A stretch of 64,000 bases of DNA, taken from the NCBI RefSeq assembly GCF_029945685.1, contig NZ_JAQSDA010000020.1, positions 488,044 through 552,043 of the forward strand, given 5' to 3'. Below the pieces are notes generated by a model. It saw only the letters and a list, made by a program, of their open reading frames with translations. It searched no databases and was not told the DNA's origin. This stretch comes from Polaromonas sp. GTDB taxonomy: Bacteria > Pseudomonadota > Gammaproteobacteria > Burkholderiales > Burkholderiaceae_C. Positions 41,626-51,053 of the stretch are shown one piece after another. Position 1 is the stretch's first letter; every line of letters begins with the position of its first letter. The position numbers were made by a program, and so were the translations under genes.

Positions 41626-42258
41626 TCACTGCAGAAGCCCAAGCTCCCTGGGTCCGGCGGGCGTTTCTATCTCGGCCACCAGTGAGCAGGCGTTGGCGTA
41701 AAAGACCGCTACTTCAGGCCAAGGCGCCAGACCCATCCTGGCGAACGCCGCCAAGACTTGTGCCGGCTCGGGATGATGAATGCGCAAACGGCGCAAACGC
41801 AGGCCGACATCGGCCAGCCTGCTGGCCGGATGGTCGTGAGATGAGCGCTGAATCAGTGCAGGAACCGCCCCCTGAAATGGAACGCTGCCGTCGGCAGTGA
41901 GAGTCATCTGCCAGGTAAACCCCGCACGGCTCATCGTCTCCACAGTCCCCATCTCGGGGATCACCGCGCTTTCGATGTTGTCTGTGCCTGCCACCCAGGC
42001 GGCAAGGCGGGGAATGCCGGAGCGGGAAACCTGGTCCAGACCAAACCACCTGGGTCTGGCGACCGGCGGTGCGTCGGGGTCCGGCGCGATGACTTCCAGG
42101 TAAACCCGCTCCCCCAGCGCGAGCAGGCGGTTGTGCGTACCCATGTCGGGGTGTTTTCTGCCGGGGAACGGTTCGATACCAAGGGCCTGGTGGACGAAGC
42201 GTGAGCCGGCGTCGAGTGACGGTGCAACGACGGTGATGTGGTCAAGGCAAGTGGGCAT
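41626..42258 (-). CDS. VOC/glyoxalase-like family protein
   Basis: A 210-residue protein of the glyoxalase-like (VOC) family: MPTCLDHITVVAPSLDAGSRFVHQALGIEPFPGRKHPDMGTHNRLL start with the metal-site His in CLDHI, and YLEVIAPDP. Substrate unknown. The start ATG 42258 is where family similarity begins; the longer open frame upstream runs into a non-family region. It is flanked by a family-A repeat and diverges from the membrane protein gene. Confidence 0.82.
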   Translation of the reverse strand: MPTCLDHITVVAPSLDAGSRFVHQALGIEPFPGRKHPDMGTHNRLLALGERVYLEVIAPDPDAPPVARPRWFGLDQVSRSGIPRLAAWVAGTDNIESAVIPEMGTVETMSRAGFTWQMTLTADGSVPFQGAVPALIQRSSHDHPASRLADVGLRLRRLRIHHPEPAQVLAAFARMGLAPWPEVAVFYANACSLVAEIETPAGPRELGLLQ

Positions 42259-42567
42259 GTCGGTGAGGTTGACGTCAGTTAGACCACAAATGGTCGCGCA
42301 ATAACTCGCGGACCTCCTCTGCAAAACCTGTCATGAACCATTTTTCCGCTTGAATGAGTCGCTACATTAAAGATAGCGGCAAACGCTCGCAGTCCGCGAG
42401 CGGTGGCTGGATTCCCCCCGGAGGCGATTCTGCATCGCCCGATGTGGTTTGAACACCCCCCATCGGATGGGGCTGTGAGTTTTTCCGCCCTCCCCCCAAC
42501 CTGGATAATGCATCCTGCCGTCCGCCCGCCCAAAGACCCGCGCCCTGCGCCCACCCAAGCACCCGCC

Positions 42568-42975
42568 ATGTTCGACCACCTGATTCTTTTCCTTCTGCAC
42601 TGGGCCATCACCGCGCTGTCGCTCTGGCTGGCCAGTCGCGTCTTTCGGGGCATCAGCTTTGCCGATACCTCGTCGCTGGTCATCTCGGCCCTGCTGCTCG
42701 GTTTTGCAAATGCGATTGTCAAGCCGCTGCTGATTGTGCTGACCCTGCCGCTGACCCTGGTGACCTTTGGCCTGTTTCTGCTGGTCATCAATGCCCTGAT
42801 GATTCTGCTGGTCTCCGCGCTGGTGCGCGGCTTCAAGGTCTCCGGTTTCTGGACGGCTTTTTTTGCCAGCATCTTCATCGCCGTGCTGAGCTGGGTGATA
42901 GGCGCCTTCGTGCTGGTGGGCAGCGGGCCCGATGCCGTCCCCATGCAGATGCCCCGCAACGGCGTGTGGCTCTGA
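42568..42975 (+). CDS. Phage-holin-family (superfamily IV-type) membrane protein
   Basis: A 135-residue protein of four hydrophobic helices (LILFLLHWAITALSLWLASR; SALLLGFANAIVKPLLIVLTLPLTLVTFGLFLLVINALMIL), characteristic of the bacterial holin-like family PF04020. Despite the name, no phage genes are nearby and members are common housekeeping membrane proteins of unknown role. ATG 42568 is chosen. Confidence 0.85.
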   Translation: MFDHLILFLLHWAITALSLWLASRVFRGISFADTSSLVISALLLGFANAIVKPLLIVLTLPLTLVTFGLFLLVINALMILLVSALVRGFKVSGFWTAFFASIFIAVLSWVIGAFVLVGSGPDAVPMQMPRNGVWL

Positions 42976-43021
42976 GTCCGGCAGGCACCGGTTCAACAAA
43001 ATAACACGCCAAACTCCCCCC

Positions 43022-43063
43022 CAGCCCCTACAAGGCGGGCCCAAGCAGCTATCTTTTCAGCAG
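43022..43063 (-). repeat. Family-A repeat copy, minus orientation
   Basis: Read on the minus strand: gctgctgaaaagatagctgc... ccgccttgtaggggctg, the family layout. The 16-bp core ctacaaggcgggccca also occurs at 32276-32291 in a more decayed copy after ETF-QO. Confidence 0.6.
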
Positions 43064-43267
43064 CACACCCGGCCCGCCAACAGCCCCTGACAGCGAGTTG
43101 CTAGCGCCCCTTGACTACGGGCTCCAGGTCGTTTTTTTCTGAAATTTTCGGAGGTTGACCGTTACTGGCTTTTCACCGCTTTGCTCCTTCATTTGGAGGA
43201 TGCGTTCCGGTCGGCACGCGATCAGAATTGCGCAATAGAAGGGACGGGTCCCTGCAAAGGAGCTTCC

Positions 43268-43849
43268 ATGCGCCACCTGATCATTCTTTCGCTCGCCGTG
43301 TTGTGTAGCAGTTGCGCGCAACTTCCTCCTGCCGCGGTGGCGGATGCGCCGCCCAGGCAGGCGCAGGCCGTGGTGTTCGACATCGACGGAACGCTCACAC
43401 CCGCCGTGTCGACCATTTTTGAAGCGCGCGAGGATGCGGCCAAGGCTGTGCGTATGTTCGCCGACAAGGGCTACAACGTCATCTACCTCAGCACCCGGGC
43501 CAGCTGGTTTTCGGCCAACATTCCTGGCTGGCTGAAAGACAACGGTTTTCCTGCCGGCAGCCTCCATGTGGCACAAACGGATGAAGATCGCAGCCGCCCC
43601 GATGTCTACAAGACGCGCATGTTGAAAGACTTCATGGCCCATGGCTGGCAGCTCAGGTTTGCCTATGGCGACTCCGACACCGATTTTTTGGCCTACGCCG
43701 CAGCCGGCATCCCGAAGGAAAGTGTCTTCGCGCTGCTGCGCAGGTACGAGGCCGATTGCCAACCGGGTCAGTGGAAGGTTTGCCTGAAGGGGTGGACTGA
43801 ACACCTGGACTTTGTGACGCGATCCGTGCCGTCTGTGCTGGACAACTGA
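43268..43849 (+). CDS. HAD-family lipoprotein, LNS2-like phosphatase
   Basis: A 193-residue outer-membrane or periplasmic lipoprotein: MRHLIILSLAVLCSSC is a lipoprotein signal (Cys 16), and the body has the HAD motif DIDGTLTPAV (DxD near residue 42), LSTRA as motif II and GDSDTDFLAYAAAGIP as motif IV. The arrangement EAREDAAKAVRMFADKGYNVIYLSTR resembles the LNS2 domain of lipin-type phosphatidate phosphatases. The substrate is open. AAGGAG lies 6 bp before ATG 43268. Confidence 0.85.
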   Translation: MRHLIILSLAVLCSSCAQLPPAAVADAPPRQAQAVVFDIDGTLTPAVSTIFEAREDAAKAVRMFADKGYNVIYLSTRASWFSANIPGWLKDNGFPAGSLHVAQTDEDRSRPDVYKTRMLKDFMAHGWQLRFAYGDSDTDFLAYAAAGIPKESVFALLRRYEADCQPGQWKVCLKGWTEHLDFVTRSVPSVLDN

Positions 43850-43884
43850 CGGCCTCTTTTTCGCCCAGGCTGCCCGTTGGAACC

Positions 43885-43933
43885 GCTATCGATTCAATAG
43901 CTGCTTGCGCCCGTGACACAAGGGCCAGAGGCC
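43885..43933 (+). repeat. Family-A repeat copy (near consensus)
   Basis: gctatcgattcaatagctgc-ttgcgcccgtgacacaagggccagaggcc: the clearest copy, with the atagctgcttgcgcccg core, in the gap between convergent genes. Confidence 0.85.
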
Positions 43934-43958
43934 AAAAAGGTTTCATTTTTCCAGCCAA

Positions 43959-44363
43959 CTACTCGCTGACCCCACCCTTGCCGCGTGACGCCTTGATTTC
44001 CGAACGCTGACTTTTCCCCGCCAGGCGTCGCTGCTTCGAGCCATAGGTCGGCTTGGTGGCACGGCGCACGCGCGGCGGGGTGGCGACGCTGTTCACGATT
44101 TCGTTGAGCCGGGCCAGCGCGTCGGCGCGGTTCATCTCCTGGCTGCGGTGTTGCTGGGCCTTGAGCACCAGCACGCCTTCCTGCGTGATGCGGCTGTCGC
44201 GCAGGCAAAGCAGCCGCTCCTTCACGCCCTCGGGCAGCGAAGAGGCCATGATGTCAAAGCGCAGGTGCACCGCGCTGGACACCTTGTTGACGTTCTGCCC
44301 GCCGGCGCCCTGCGCGCGGATGGCGCTGATCTCGACTTCGGCTTCGTTGACTTCCAGGGGCAT
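43959..44363 (-). CDS. arfB: Peptidyl-tRNA hydrolase ArfB (ICT1-like)
   Basis: Rescues stalled ribosomes lacking a stop codon by hydrolysing peptidyl-tRNA. The 134-residue product has the release-factor motif RAQGAGGQNVNKV (GGQ near residue 21), the SSAVHLRFDI segment and a basic, disordered C-terminal tail (RVRRATKPTYGSKQRRLAGKSQRSEIK) that enters the mRNA channel. ATG 44363 (MPLEVNEAEVEIS) is chosen. Confidence 0.93.
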   Translation of the reverse strand: MPLEVNEAEVEISAIRAQGAGGQNVNKVSSAVHLRFDIMASSLPEGVKERLLCLRDSRITQEGVLVLKAQQHRSQEMNRADALARLNEIVNSVATPPRVRRATKPTYGSKQRRLAGKSQRSEIKASRGKGGVSE

Positions 44364-44625
44364 GCGGCATTCTAGAAGAGACGCTGCTGTTGGAGGAAGC
44401 AAGTTGGTGGCCTCCTCGTGCCTTCTATTGAACGCTACCAGGCCGGCTCTCCCCCCTCACCGGGGATCACCGGCATCACGCTGCGCCTGCGGTCCGCGCT
44501 GGACAGTAGATGCGACTCCCCACTCCCTCCCCCCGCCCCTCCCTCGCCCCGCTGGGCGATGGCGGGGAGCTTCATCTGGCCGCGTTTGTTGCGCTCGCGT
44601 GCAAACATGAGGGCCGCTTGACTCC

Positions 44626-44652
44626 GACATGACGCGCCTTGCGCGTCATGTC
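44626..44652. repeat. 11-bp perfect inverted repeat
   Basis: Arms gacatgacgcg (44626-44636) and cgcgtcatgtc (44642-44652) with a 5-nt loop. No T-run follows, so it is not a typical terminator. Confidence 0.7.
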
Positions 44653-44689
44653 TCCCCGCACCCGATCTCGAACCCGCATTTGTTCCCCC

Positions 44690-44890
44690 ACCCGTCGGGC
44701 TGGGCCGAGGAGCGCAGGCAAAAGCGGATCAGGGCTGGCGTTGTTTGAGCCGCAGGCGAGTTTAGCCAGACCCCGCTTTTGCCGAGCACCACAGGTTGCC
44801 CGCAGCGAAGCGGAGGGACCCAGACCATCGGGTCGCCTTTCTTTTGGGTACTTTTCTTTGGCGAAGCAAAGACAAAGTGCCTCGCCCGCC
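44690..44890. repeat. Compound intergenic repeat of the Comamonadaceae type
   Basis: Successive modules: ccgaggagcgcaggcaaaagcgg, a tttagccagaccccgctttt module, gcccgcagcgaagcggaggg, and ttttctttggcgaagcaaag with an inner dyad. I recall very similar strings between genes in Acidovorax, Variovorax and Polaromonas. Exact ends are uncertain. Confidence 0.55.
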
Positions 44891-45016
44891 GGGGCGAGTC
44901 CCGGCTTGCCCGAAGCACCACAAAGACAACACGGCCAAAGGCCTCAACCAGCGCGCGCCGTGTTCCCTGCACACCGCGCCGGAATCCCGGACAATCCCTG
45001 ATCCGACCGGCCTTTC

Positions 45017-45898
45017 ATGCACACCCGACACTTCCTCCAGCTTATCGCCCTGTCCGCCCTCTGGGGTGGCTCCTTTCCCCTGCTTCGCATTGCCAGCCCG
45101 GCGTTCGGTCCCTGGCTGCTGGCCGGGGTGCGCTGCATGCTGGCTGCGCTGGTGCTGACGCTGCTGATGCGCGCGCTGCGCGAGCACTGGCCGCCGCGTG
45201 CCGCCTGGCCGCGCCTGGCGCTGCTCAGTGTGCTGACCGTGGTCGCGCCTTTTGTGCTGTTCAACTGGGCCGCGCTGGTGATCCCGGCCGGGTATTCGGC
45301 CGTGCTCAACGCCACGGCGCCGCTGTTCGGCGTGCTGGGCGCCGCGCTGGCGCGCGAGGAGCGGCTTTCGTCGCGCCGGCTGCTCGGTTGTGCCGTGGGT
45401 TTTGCCGGTGTCGCCCTGCTGGTGCAGCTGGGGCCGGTGGCGGTGACGCCGCGCGTCGTGCTGGCCGCGCTGGCCTGCACCGCCGCTGCCGCCGCTTATG
45501 GCTTTGGCGCCATCCTGATGAAACGCGCGACCATGGCGCACGACCCGCTGCCGGCCTCGGCCGTGGTGCATGTGGCGGCCGCGCTGTTCCTGCTGCTGCC
45601 CTCCGGTGTGGCCCTGCCCTCGGCCCACTACACCAGTGGCGCACTGATCGCGGTGGCGGTGCTGGGCATCTTCACCTCGGGCCTGATGTACTGGATCAGC
45701 ATGCGCCTGATGCGTGAGATCACGGCCAGCGCCGCCACCTCGGCAGCGTTCATGATTCCGCTGTTCGGCGTGGCCTGGGGCGGCCTGTTTCTCGGCGAGC
45801 CGGTCACCTGGGGCATGGCGCCGGGCTGCGTGCTGGTGCTGGCCGCCACCGCGCTGATCACCGGCTTCAACCCCTTCCGCGCCCCGCCGGAACGCTAA
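45017..45898 (+). CDS. EamA/DMT superfamily transporter
   Basis: A 293-residue inner-membrane protein with about ten hydrophobic segments in two EamA repeats (QLIALSALWGGSFPLLRIA; LLGCAVGFAGVALLVQLG; PLFGVAWGGLFLGEPVTWGM). This family exports amino acids, metabolites or drugs. No neighbour hints at its substrate. Confidence 0.9.
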   Translation: MHTRHFLQLIALSALWGGSFPLLRIASPAFGPWLLAGVRCMLAALVLTLLMRALREHWPPRAAWPRLALLSVLTVVAPFVLFNWAALVIPAGYSAVLNATAPLFGVLGAALAREERLSSRRLLGCAVGFAGVALLVQLGPVAVTPRVVLAALACTAAAAAYGFGAILMKRATMAHDPLPASAVVHVAAALFLLLPSGVALPSAHYTSGALIAVAVLGIFTSGLMYWISMRLMREITASAATSAAFMIPLFGVAWGGLFLGEPVTWGMAPGCVLVLAATALITGFNPFRAPPER

Positions 45899-45915
45899 AC
45901 GGCTCAGCGCCGTAC

Positions 45916-45964
45916 GCTACAGTATTGATAGCTGCTTGCGCCCGCGGGACAAGGGCTAGAGGCC
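45916..45964 (+). repeat. Family-A repeat copy (near consensus)
   Basis: gctacagtattgatagctgc-ttgcgcccgcgggacaagggctagaggcc: almost the same as the copy at 43885, between two convergent genes. Confidence 0.85.
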
Positions 45965-45990
45965 TGAAACGCTTGTAGACCTGCCGCTTG

Positions 45991-47196
45991 TCAGGGTGCG
46001 GCAGCGCCCAGGCTGCGCTGCACGCGCCAGGCCCGGTAGGCACAGGCCGTCGCAACCAGGCTGGCGGCCAGGCAGGCCCAGTACACGCTGACCAGCCCGA
46101 ACGCCGAACTCAGCAATCCGCCGACCAGTCCACCCAGCACACCCGGCAGGCCGTAAGCCACCACCACGTAGAGCGCCTGCCCGCGGCCACGCAGCCGTCC
46201 GGGGAAATGGTGCGACAGCAGCGCGATGCAGACCGTGTGGTGCGTCGCAAACGTCAGCGCATGCAGCGCCTGCGCCACCAGCATGAGCAGCAGCACGCCG
46301 GGCCAGACGGCGGTGATGCCCATGCGCAGCGCCATGGCGGCCGAACACACCATCAGCCAGGCGGTCAGGCTCAGCCGTGGCAGCCAGCGGCCCTGGGTGT
46401 AGAACCAGCCGATTTCTACCACCACCGAAAACGCCCACAACACGCCGATCATGGTTTTGCTGTAGCCATTGGCGTCGAGGTAGAGCGAGAAAAACACGTA
46501 GATGCTGATGTGCGCCAGCACATGAAAAAACGCCGATGCAAAAAACCACAGCACGGCGCGCTGGCGAAGAATCGGCAACACCGGCAACTTCAGGTCGTGG
46601 GGACTGACCGCCTCCTTCAGGTCCGGCAGCAACCAGACACTGACCGTCACGGCCAGCAGCGACAGAAAGGTCCAGGCCGGGAAGTGTTTCATGCCGAAGA
46701 TCTCGAACCAGCTGCCCGCGGCAAACACCGTGAACAGAAAACCCAGCGAACCCCACAGGCGAACGCGGCCGTAACGCCGCGCGTCAAAGGCACCGCCCTG
46801 GCTGATCAGGTGCGCCATGGCGGCTTCACTCATGGGCATCATGGAACTGGTGTGCGTGAACATCACCAGCAGCACCGCCGTGAGCCACCAGACGCCGTAG
46901 CTGGATTCAAAGTCCAGCCACAGGCCGAGGGAGGAGATCAGCGCCACAGTGGCGCCGTAACGCAGCAGCTTGACGCGCTCGCCGGTGTGGTCGCTCAGCG
47001 CACCCCAGCCGTAGGGGGCAAACAGGCGCGTGGCGGCCTGCACCGAGGTCAGCAGGCTGATCGCCAGGATGCTGAAGCCCAGGTCCTTGAGCCACAGCGG
47101 CAGGTAGGGATTGAAAAACCCGATGTGCGCAAAATAACTGGCCGACAGCGCCGCAAACGGCACCAGCTGGCGGCGCCTGGCCGCAGCTTCAGGCAT
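45991..47196 (-). CDS. MFS transporter, HcaT-like
   Basis: A 401-residue major facilitator with about 12 helices. PFAALSASYFAHIGFFNPYLPLWLKDLGFS and SSMMPMSEAAMAHL fit the 3-phenylpropionate (HcaT)/nucleoside-type group (MFS_1_like). The start ATG 47196 (MPEAAARRRQL) is the first with a family-like N-terminus; further upstream lies aroC. It sits 13 bp after aroC on the same strand and may be co-transcribed. Substrate unknown. Confidence 0.87.
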   Translation of the reverse strand: MPEAAARRRQLVPFAALSASYFAHIGFFNPYLPLWLKDLGFSILAISLLTSVQAATRLFAPYGWGALSDHTGERVKLLRYGATVALISSLGLWLDFESSYGVWWLTAVLLVMFTHTSSMMPMSEAAMAHLISQGGAFDARRYGRVRLWGSLGFLFTVFAAGSWFEIFGMKHFPAWTFLSLLAVTVSVWLLPDLKEAVSPHDLKLPVLPILRQRAVLWFFASAFFHVLAHISIYVFFSLYLDANGYSKTMIGVLWAFSVVVEIGWFYTQGRWLPRLSLTAWLMVCSAAMALRMGITAVWPGVLLLMLVAQALHALTFATHHTVCIALLSHHFPGRLRGRGQALYVVVAYGLPGVLGGLVGGLLSSAFGLVSVYWACLAASLVATACAYRAWRVQRSLGAAAP

Positions 47197-47209
47197 GGTC
47201 AGGACCTGT

Positions 47210-48304
47210 TCACACGGAGCCCTTGATCGCCTGCATGGGCGGCACCACGTCGCCGCATTGCGCGCGCTGGCGCAGGGCATGCTCCATCACCACCAGCGCC
47301 AGCATGGCCTCGGCAATCGGCGTGGCGCGTATGCCCACACACGGGTCGTGCCGGCCCTTGGTGCTGACCGAGGTCGGCTGGCCGGCCATGTCCACCGACT
47401 CGCGCGGCGTGAGGATGGAGCTGGTCGGCTTGATCGCCATCGACACCTCCAGGTCCTGCCCGGTGCTGATGCCGCCCAGCACACCACCGGCGTTGTTGGA
47501 CTTGAAGCCCGCGGGCGAGAGCGAGTCACCGTGTGTGCTGCCGCGCTGTGTGACGCTGGCAAACCCGGCGCCGATTTCCACACCCTTGACCGCGTTGATG
47601 CCCATCATGGCAAAAGCGATGTCGGCGTCGAGCTTGTCGAACAACGGCTCGCCCAGGCCCACCGGCATGCCCGTGGCGGTGATACGAATGCGCGCGCCAC
47701 AGGAGTCGCCAGCCTTGCGCAGCTGGTCCATGTAGGCTTCCAGGGTTGAAACGTCAGCCACCGGGGCAAAAAACGGGTTGTTCGGCACGTGCTCCCAGGA
47801 TTCGAAGGGAATGGCGATGTCGCCAATCTGCGTCATGCAGCCGCGAAAGGTGGTGCCGTATTTCTCCAGCAGCCACTTTTTGGCCACCGCACCGGCCGCC
47901 ACCATGGGCGCGGTCAACCGGGCCGAGGCCCTGCCACCACCGCGCGGGTCGCGGATGCCGTACTTCTGCAGGTAGCTGTAGTCCGCATGGCCGGGGCGGA
48001 AGGTGTCCAGGATGTTGCCGTAGTCCTTGCTGCGCTGGTCGGTGTTTTTGATCAAGAGGCAGATCGGCGTGCCGGTGGTTTTGCCTTCGTAGACGCCGGA
48101 AAGGATTTCCACCGCGTCCGGCTCGTTGCGCTGCGTCACATACTTGCTGGTGCCGGGCCGGCGCCGGTCCAGGTCGCCCTGGATGTCGACCTCGCTCAGG
48201 GCCATACCGGGCGGGCAGCCGTCAATCACACAGCCAATGGCCGGGCCGTGGGATTCACCGAAGTTGGTGACTGCGAATAGGGTGCCGAAGGTGTTGCCGC
48301 TCAT
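47210..48304 (-). CDS. aroC: Chorismate synthase
   Basis: Makes chorismate from EPSP, the last step of the shikimate pathway, and needs reduced FMN. 364 residues: [33 protein letters not shown] start (His in FGESHG), [14 protein letters not shown] with its signature, [12 protein letters not shown], and the C-terminal [19 protein letters not shown]. All family motifs are intact. Confidence 0.97.
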   Translation of the reverse strand: MSGNTFGTLFAVTNFGESHGPAIGCVIDGCPPGMALSEVDIQGDLDRRRPGTSKYVTQRNEPDAVEILSGVYEGKTTGTPICLLIKNTDQRSKDYGNILDTFRPGHADYSYLQKYGIRDPRGGGRASARLTAPMVAAGAVAKKWLLEKYGTTFRGCMTQIGDIAIPFESWEHVPNNPFFAPVADVSTLEAYMDQLRKAGDSCGARIRITATGMPVGLGEPLFDKLDADIAFAMMGINAVKGVEIGAGFASVTQRGSTHGDSLSPAGFKSNNAGGVLGGISTGQDLEVSMAIKPTSSILTPRESVDMAGQPTSVSTKGRHDPCVGIRATPIAEAMLALVVMEHALRQRAQCGDVVPPMQAIKGSV

Positions 48305-48371
48305 GCGGGGGATTATCCCAGATGGGCCTGGTGCCGACCTCGGTCACCGACTGCCGTATCACACCCGGCTT

Positions 48372-50069
48372 TCAGCCGCCCTGTACCGGCAACGCAAAAT
48401 GAAACACCGCCCCCTGGTCCACCTTGCCTTCCGCCCACACCCTTCCGCCGTGGCGCGTGACCACACGGCGCACGGACGCCAGACCGACGCCGGTGCCCTC
48501 GAACTCCTGGTCGGTGTGCAGCCGCTCGAACACTTCGAAGAGTTTGTCGTAGTGCGCCATGTCGAACCCGGCGCCGTTGTCACGCACGGTGTAGACGGCT
48601 TCCGCGCCCTCGACGCGTCCACTGACCTCGATCTGCGGATTGGCGGTCAGGCTGCTGTACTTCACCGCGTTGGACAGAAGGTTCACCCACACCTGTCGAA
48701 GCAAGCCCGGGTCGGCAGGCGCCGGCGGCAGCAAACCGAGCTGGATGACAGGTTGGGGGGCGCCCGGGCCGCCGACCGGCAGGTCGGCGACCACCTGCGC
48801 AGCCAGGGCGTTCATGTCAACGTCGGTTTTCTGGACCTCCTGCAGGCTGAGCCGGGAAAATGACAGCAGGTCGTCGATCAGCCTGGCCATGCTTTTGACC
48901 CGGGAGCCGATGACGGACAGATAGTGCAGGCCTTTTTCGTCCAGGCGGTCGGCGTAATTTTTCACCAGCAGCCCCGCATAACCGCCAATGATGCTCAGCG
49001 GGGAACGCAGGTCATGCGAGGCTGCCGAGGTGAAACTCTCCAGGCTCTTGTTGGTGGCCTCCAGCTCGTCGGCACGCAGCTTCAGGGCGGAATGAAGGTC
49101 GGCAATCACCTTTTCCAGCTCCTTCTTCTCGGTGATGTCCTCGGAGATGCCCAGCACATGGGTGGGCTCGACGGCTTCGCCAAAAACCGGCACCTTGCGT
49201 GTGTGCAGCAGGCGCAAGCCTTTGCTTTGCGAGAAAAACCGGTCTTCCGGAATCTCCTCGATGAGGCCGCTGGCCAGCACCCGCTGATCCTGGGCGGTGA
49301 ACCGGTCGGCTTCTTCCTGGCTGAAAAGATCGTGGACGGATTTCCCCACCATGTCCTCGCGCGCGATGCCCGTCAGTTGCTCCTCCGCGGAGTTGACACG
49401 CACATAACGAAGCTGGGCGGCATCCTTGATGAACACCGGCGTCGGGATGTGCTCAATCATCGAGTCGAGAAAACGGTTGGCTTCCAGCACCTCCGCCGTG
49501 CGTTCGCGCAACTGCTGGCGGCTTTCGTGAAGCTCGTTGTTGCGCTGCATGGCCGCGTCGTAGGTGGACATCAGCAGGTTCAGTATCTGGGTGCGGCTGG
49601 CAGTGATCTGGTGCCGCTCGCCGTGGAAAAAAATCTCGGCCGGCGGTCCGTCTTCCGTCATATGCGCGACGTCGCGGTTGCTCAGGGCGTGCTCCACCCG
49701 CGCCAGCATGTGGCTTCGCTCGTAGGGCTTGATGACGAAGCTGTCGGCACCACACTGCAGGCCAAGCAAGACCTCGTTGGGGTCGGACAGGCTGGTGACG
49801 AGAATCACCGGGACCGGGGAGAGCCCGGGCCCGGCCTTGATCTGCCGGCACAGCTCATAACCGCTCATTTCGGGAATGGCCACCCCGCTGATGATGAGCG
49901 CGGGGCGAATCGCCCTCGTCATTTCCAGCGCGGCCACGCCGTTGTCGGCAGTGCTGACCTGGTAACCCTCTTCTTCGAGGATATGTTGCAGCATCAAGGC
50001 CTGCGCCGTGATGTTTTCCACGATCAGGATATGTCGGGGCGAGGCACCACCGGATTGCACAGTAGCCAT
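48372..50069 (-). CDS. Receiver-PAS-histidine kinase with a receiver lacking the phospho-Asp
   Basis: A 565-residue cytoplasmic kinase. Receiver domain about 13-130, a short helical linker, PAS about 200-318 (ending GISEDITEKKELE), HisKA with SAASHDLRSPLSII (His near 352) and HATPase about 430-560 (N-box NLLSNAVKYS, DNGAGF, GTGVGLA). The receiver has the Lys (FVIKPYE) and Thr (LVTSL) but the phosphoacceptor position reads ALIISGVAIPEMSG, with Gly where Asp is expected, and the acidic pair is reduced (LIVENIT). So it should not be phosphorylated in the usual way. Confidence 0.9.
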   Translation of the reverse strand: MATVQSGGASPRHILIVENITAQALMLQHILEEEGYQVSTADNGVAALEMTRAIRPALIISGVAIPEMSGYELCRQIKAGPGLSPVPVILVTSLSDPNEVLLGLQCGADSFVIKPYERSHMLARVEHALSNRDVAHMTEDGPPAEIFFHGERHQITASRTQILNLLMSTYDAAMQRNNELHESRQQLRERTAEVLEANRFLDSMIEHIPTPVFIKDAAQLRYVRVNSAEEQLTGIAREDMVGKSVHDLFSQEEADRFTAQDQRVLASGLIEEIPEDRFFSQSKGLRLLHTRKVPVFGEAVEPTHVLGISEDITEKKELEKVIADLHSALKLRADELEATNKSLESFTSAASHDLRSPLSIIGGYAGLLVKNYADRLDEKGLHYLSVIGSRVKSMARLIDDLLSFSRLSLQEVQKTDVDMNALAAQVVADLPVGGPGAPQPVIQLGLLPPAPADPGLLRQVWVNLLSNAVKYSSLTANPQIEVSGRVEGAEAVYTVRDNGAGFDMAHYDKLFEVFERLHTDQEFEGTGVGLASVRRVVTRHGGRVWAEGKVDQGAVFHFALPVQGG

Positions 50070-50588
50070 GTTTTTTCTTCCCTTCCAGTGTCAGCCAAAT
50101 AGCTCCACCTATTTATGGAATGGATAGTACTGGGTAAGCGGTTCCTGTGCGAAGCGCCCGGCCTTTTCAGTCCGCCGGGCATGCCCCTGCCCCTGGTCGA
50201 CGGCAACGTGCGCAAAGCCAACATGGTCCGCCGCACCTTATGGACGACCGTTGAGGGCGAGCGCAAGGACACCGGCTCCGTCGGCCAGACGGTGGTGGCG
50301 CAGGACCTGTGCCGCCGCATCCGCCCAAGACGGGTGTGGGGTACCACGGCGTGTTCAGTGGCCGCCAGTGGACTACGCAGATTCATCCGCGGGTGCGGGA
50401 GATGATTCATGCAGGCACGGGATGAATTTGAAGCAAAATCTGCCTCCAGCCCTTTACGGGTGGGCGGTAGCAGCTATAGCATTTGCAGCAAAAGGCAGTG
50501 CACCGGTGGCCGGTTGGAGGCTTTCACCGCTGGCCTGCCGCGGGAAGCGGGGGTCAGATCCACCCGTCGAGGCCCTTCCCGGCCCGCG
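50070..50588. other. Intergenic region with a family-A repeat
   Basis: 519 bp. It holds a minus-orientation family-A repeat (50443-50490). Open frames around 50115-50405 have no family likeness and no ribosome-binding site; the area could be a decayed gene, but nothing can be named. Confidence 0.4.
50443..50490 (-). repeat. Family-A repeat copy, minus orientation
   Basis: Read on the minus strand: gctgcaaatgctatagctgc, then taccgcccacccgtaaagggctggaggc, the family layout and spacing. Confidence 0.7.
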
Positions 50589-51053
50589 TCAGAGAAGGGG
50601 TGCCTGGTTCGGCTCTTCCTCGGCCGGCCAATCGCGAATGTAGGCCTTGAGCATCTTGTTCTCGAAGTTCTGGCCATCGACCACCGCCTTGGCCACGTCG
50701 TAAAACGAGATCACGCCTTCGAGGACCTTCTTGTTGAGCACCGGCATGTAGCGCGCGTGGCGGCCCAGCATCATGCGCCGGACTTCGTCGATCTCGGTGT
50801 CCGGTGTGCAGGTCAGCGGCGCATCATCCATGGCCGTGCGTACCAGCGTGTTGCCGATCTCACCGCCGTTTTTGACAATGCACAGAATCACCTCCCGGAA
50901 GGTCAGCATGCCGACCAGGTCGCCGTGCTCCATGACGACCAGCGAGCCGATGTCTTTTTCCGCCATGATCTGGGTCGCCTTGGACAGCGGCTCATCGGGC
51001 TGGACGGTATAAAGCGTGTTGCCTTTGACGCGCAGGATATCAAGGACTCTCAT
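50589..51053 (-). CDS. Two-CBS-domain protein
   Basis: A 154-residue protein made almost entirely of two CBS motifs (TVQPDEPLSKATQIMAEKDIGSLVVMEHGDLVGMLTFREV; TCTPDTEIDEVRRMMLGRHARYMPVLNKKVLEGVISFYDV). Such pairs bind adenosine nucleotides and regulate a partner, which is not evident here. ATG 51053 has AAGGAG 6 bp upstream, which settles the start over longer frames. It diverges from metY. Confidence 0.92.
   Translation of the reverse strand: MRVLDILRVKGNTLYTVQPDEPLSKATQIMAEKDIGSLVVMEHGDLVGMLTFREVILCIVKNGGEIGNTLVRTAMDDAPLTCTPDTEIDEVRRMMLGRHARYMPVLNKKVLEGVISFYDVAKAVVDGQNFENKMLKAYIRDWPAEEEPNQAPLL

Larger units (their letters stand above)
44364..45016. other. Repeat-rich intergenic region
   Basis: 653 bp without a gene. 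It holds a perfect 11-bp inverted repeat (44626-44652), then a long compound repeat (about 44690-44890), and a purine-poor stretch before the DMT transporter. No convincing coding frame was found. Confidence 0.6.

Noticed and set aside
42568-42975. Prophage remnant suggested by the holin-like gene
   Set aside because: No other phage gene or attachment site nearby; the family is common on chromosomes.
50115-50405. Possible 96-codon gene in the gap between the receiver-kinase and CBS genes
   Set aside because: No ribosome-binding site or recognisable domain; perhaps relic DNA but nothing supports calling it a pseudogene.
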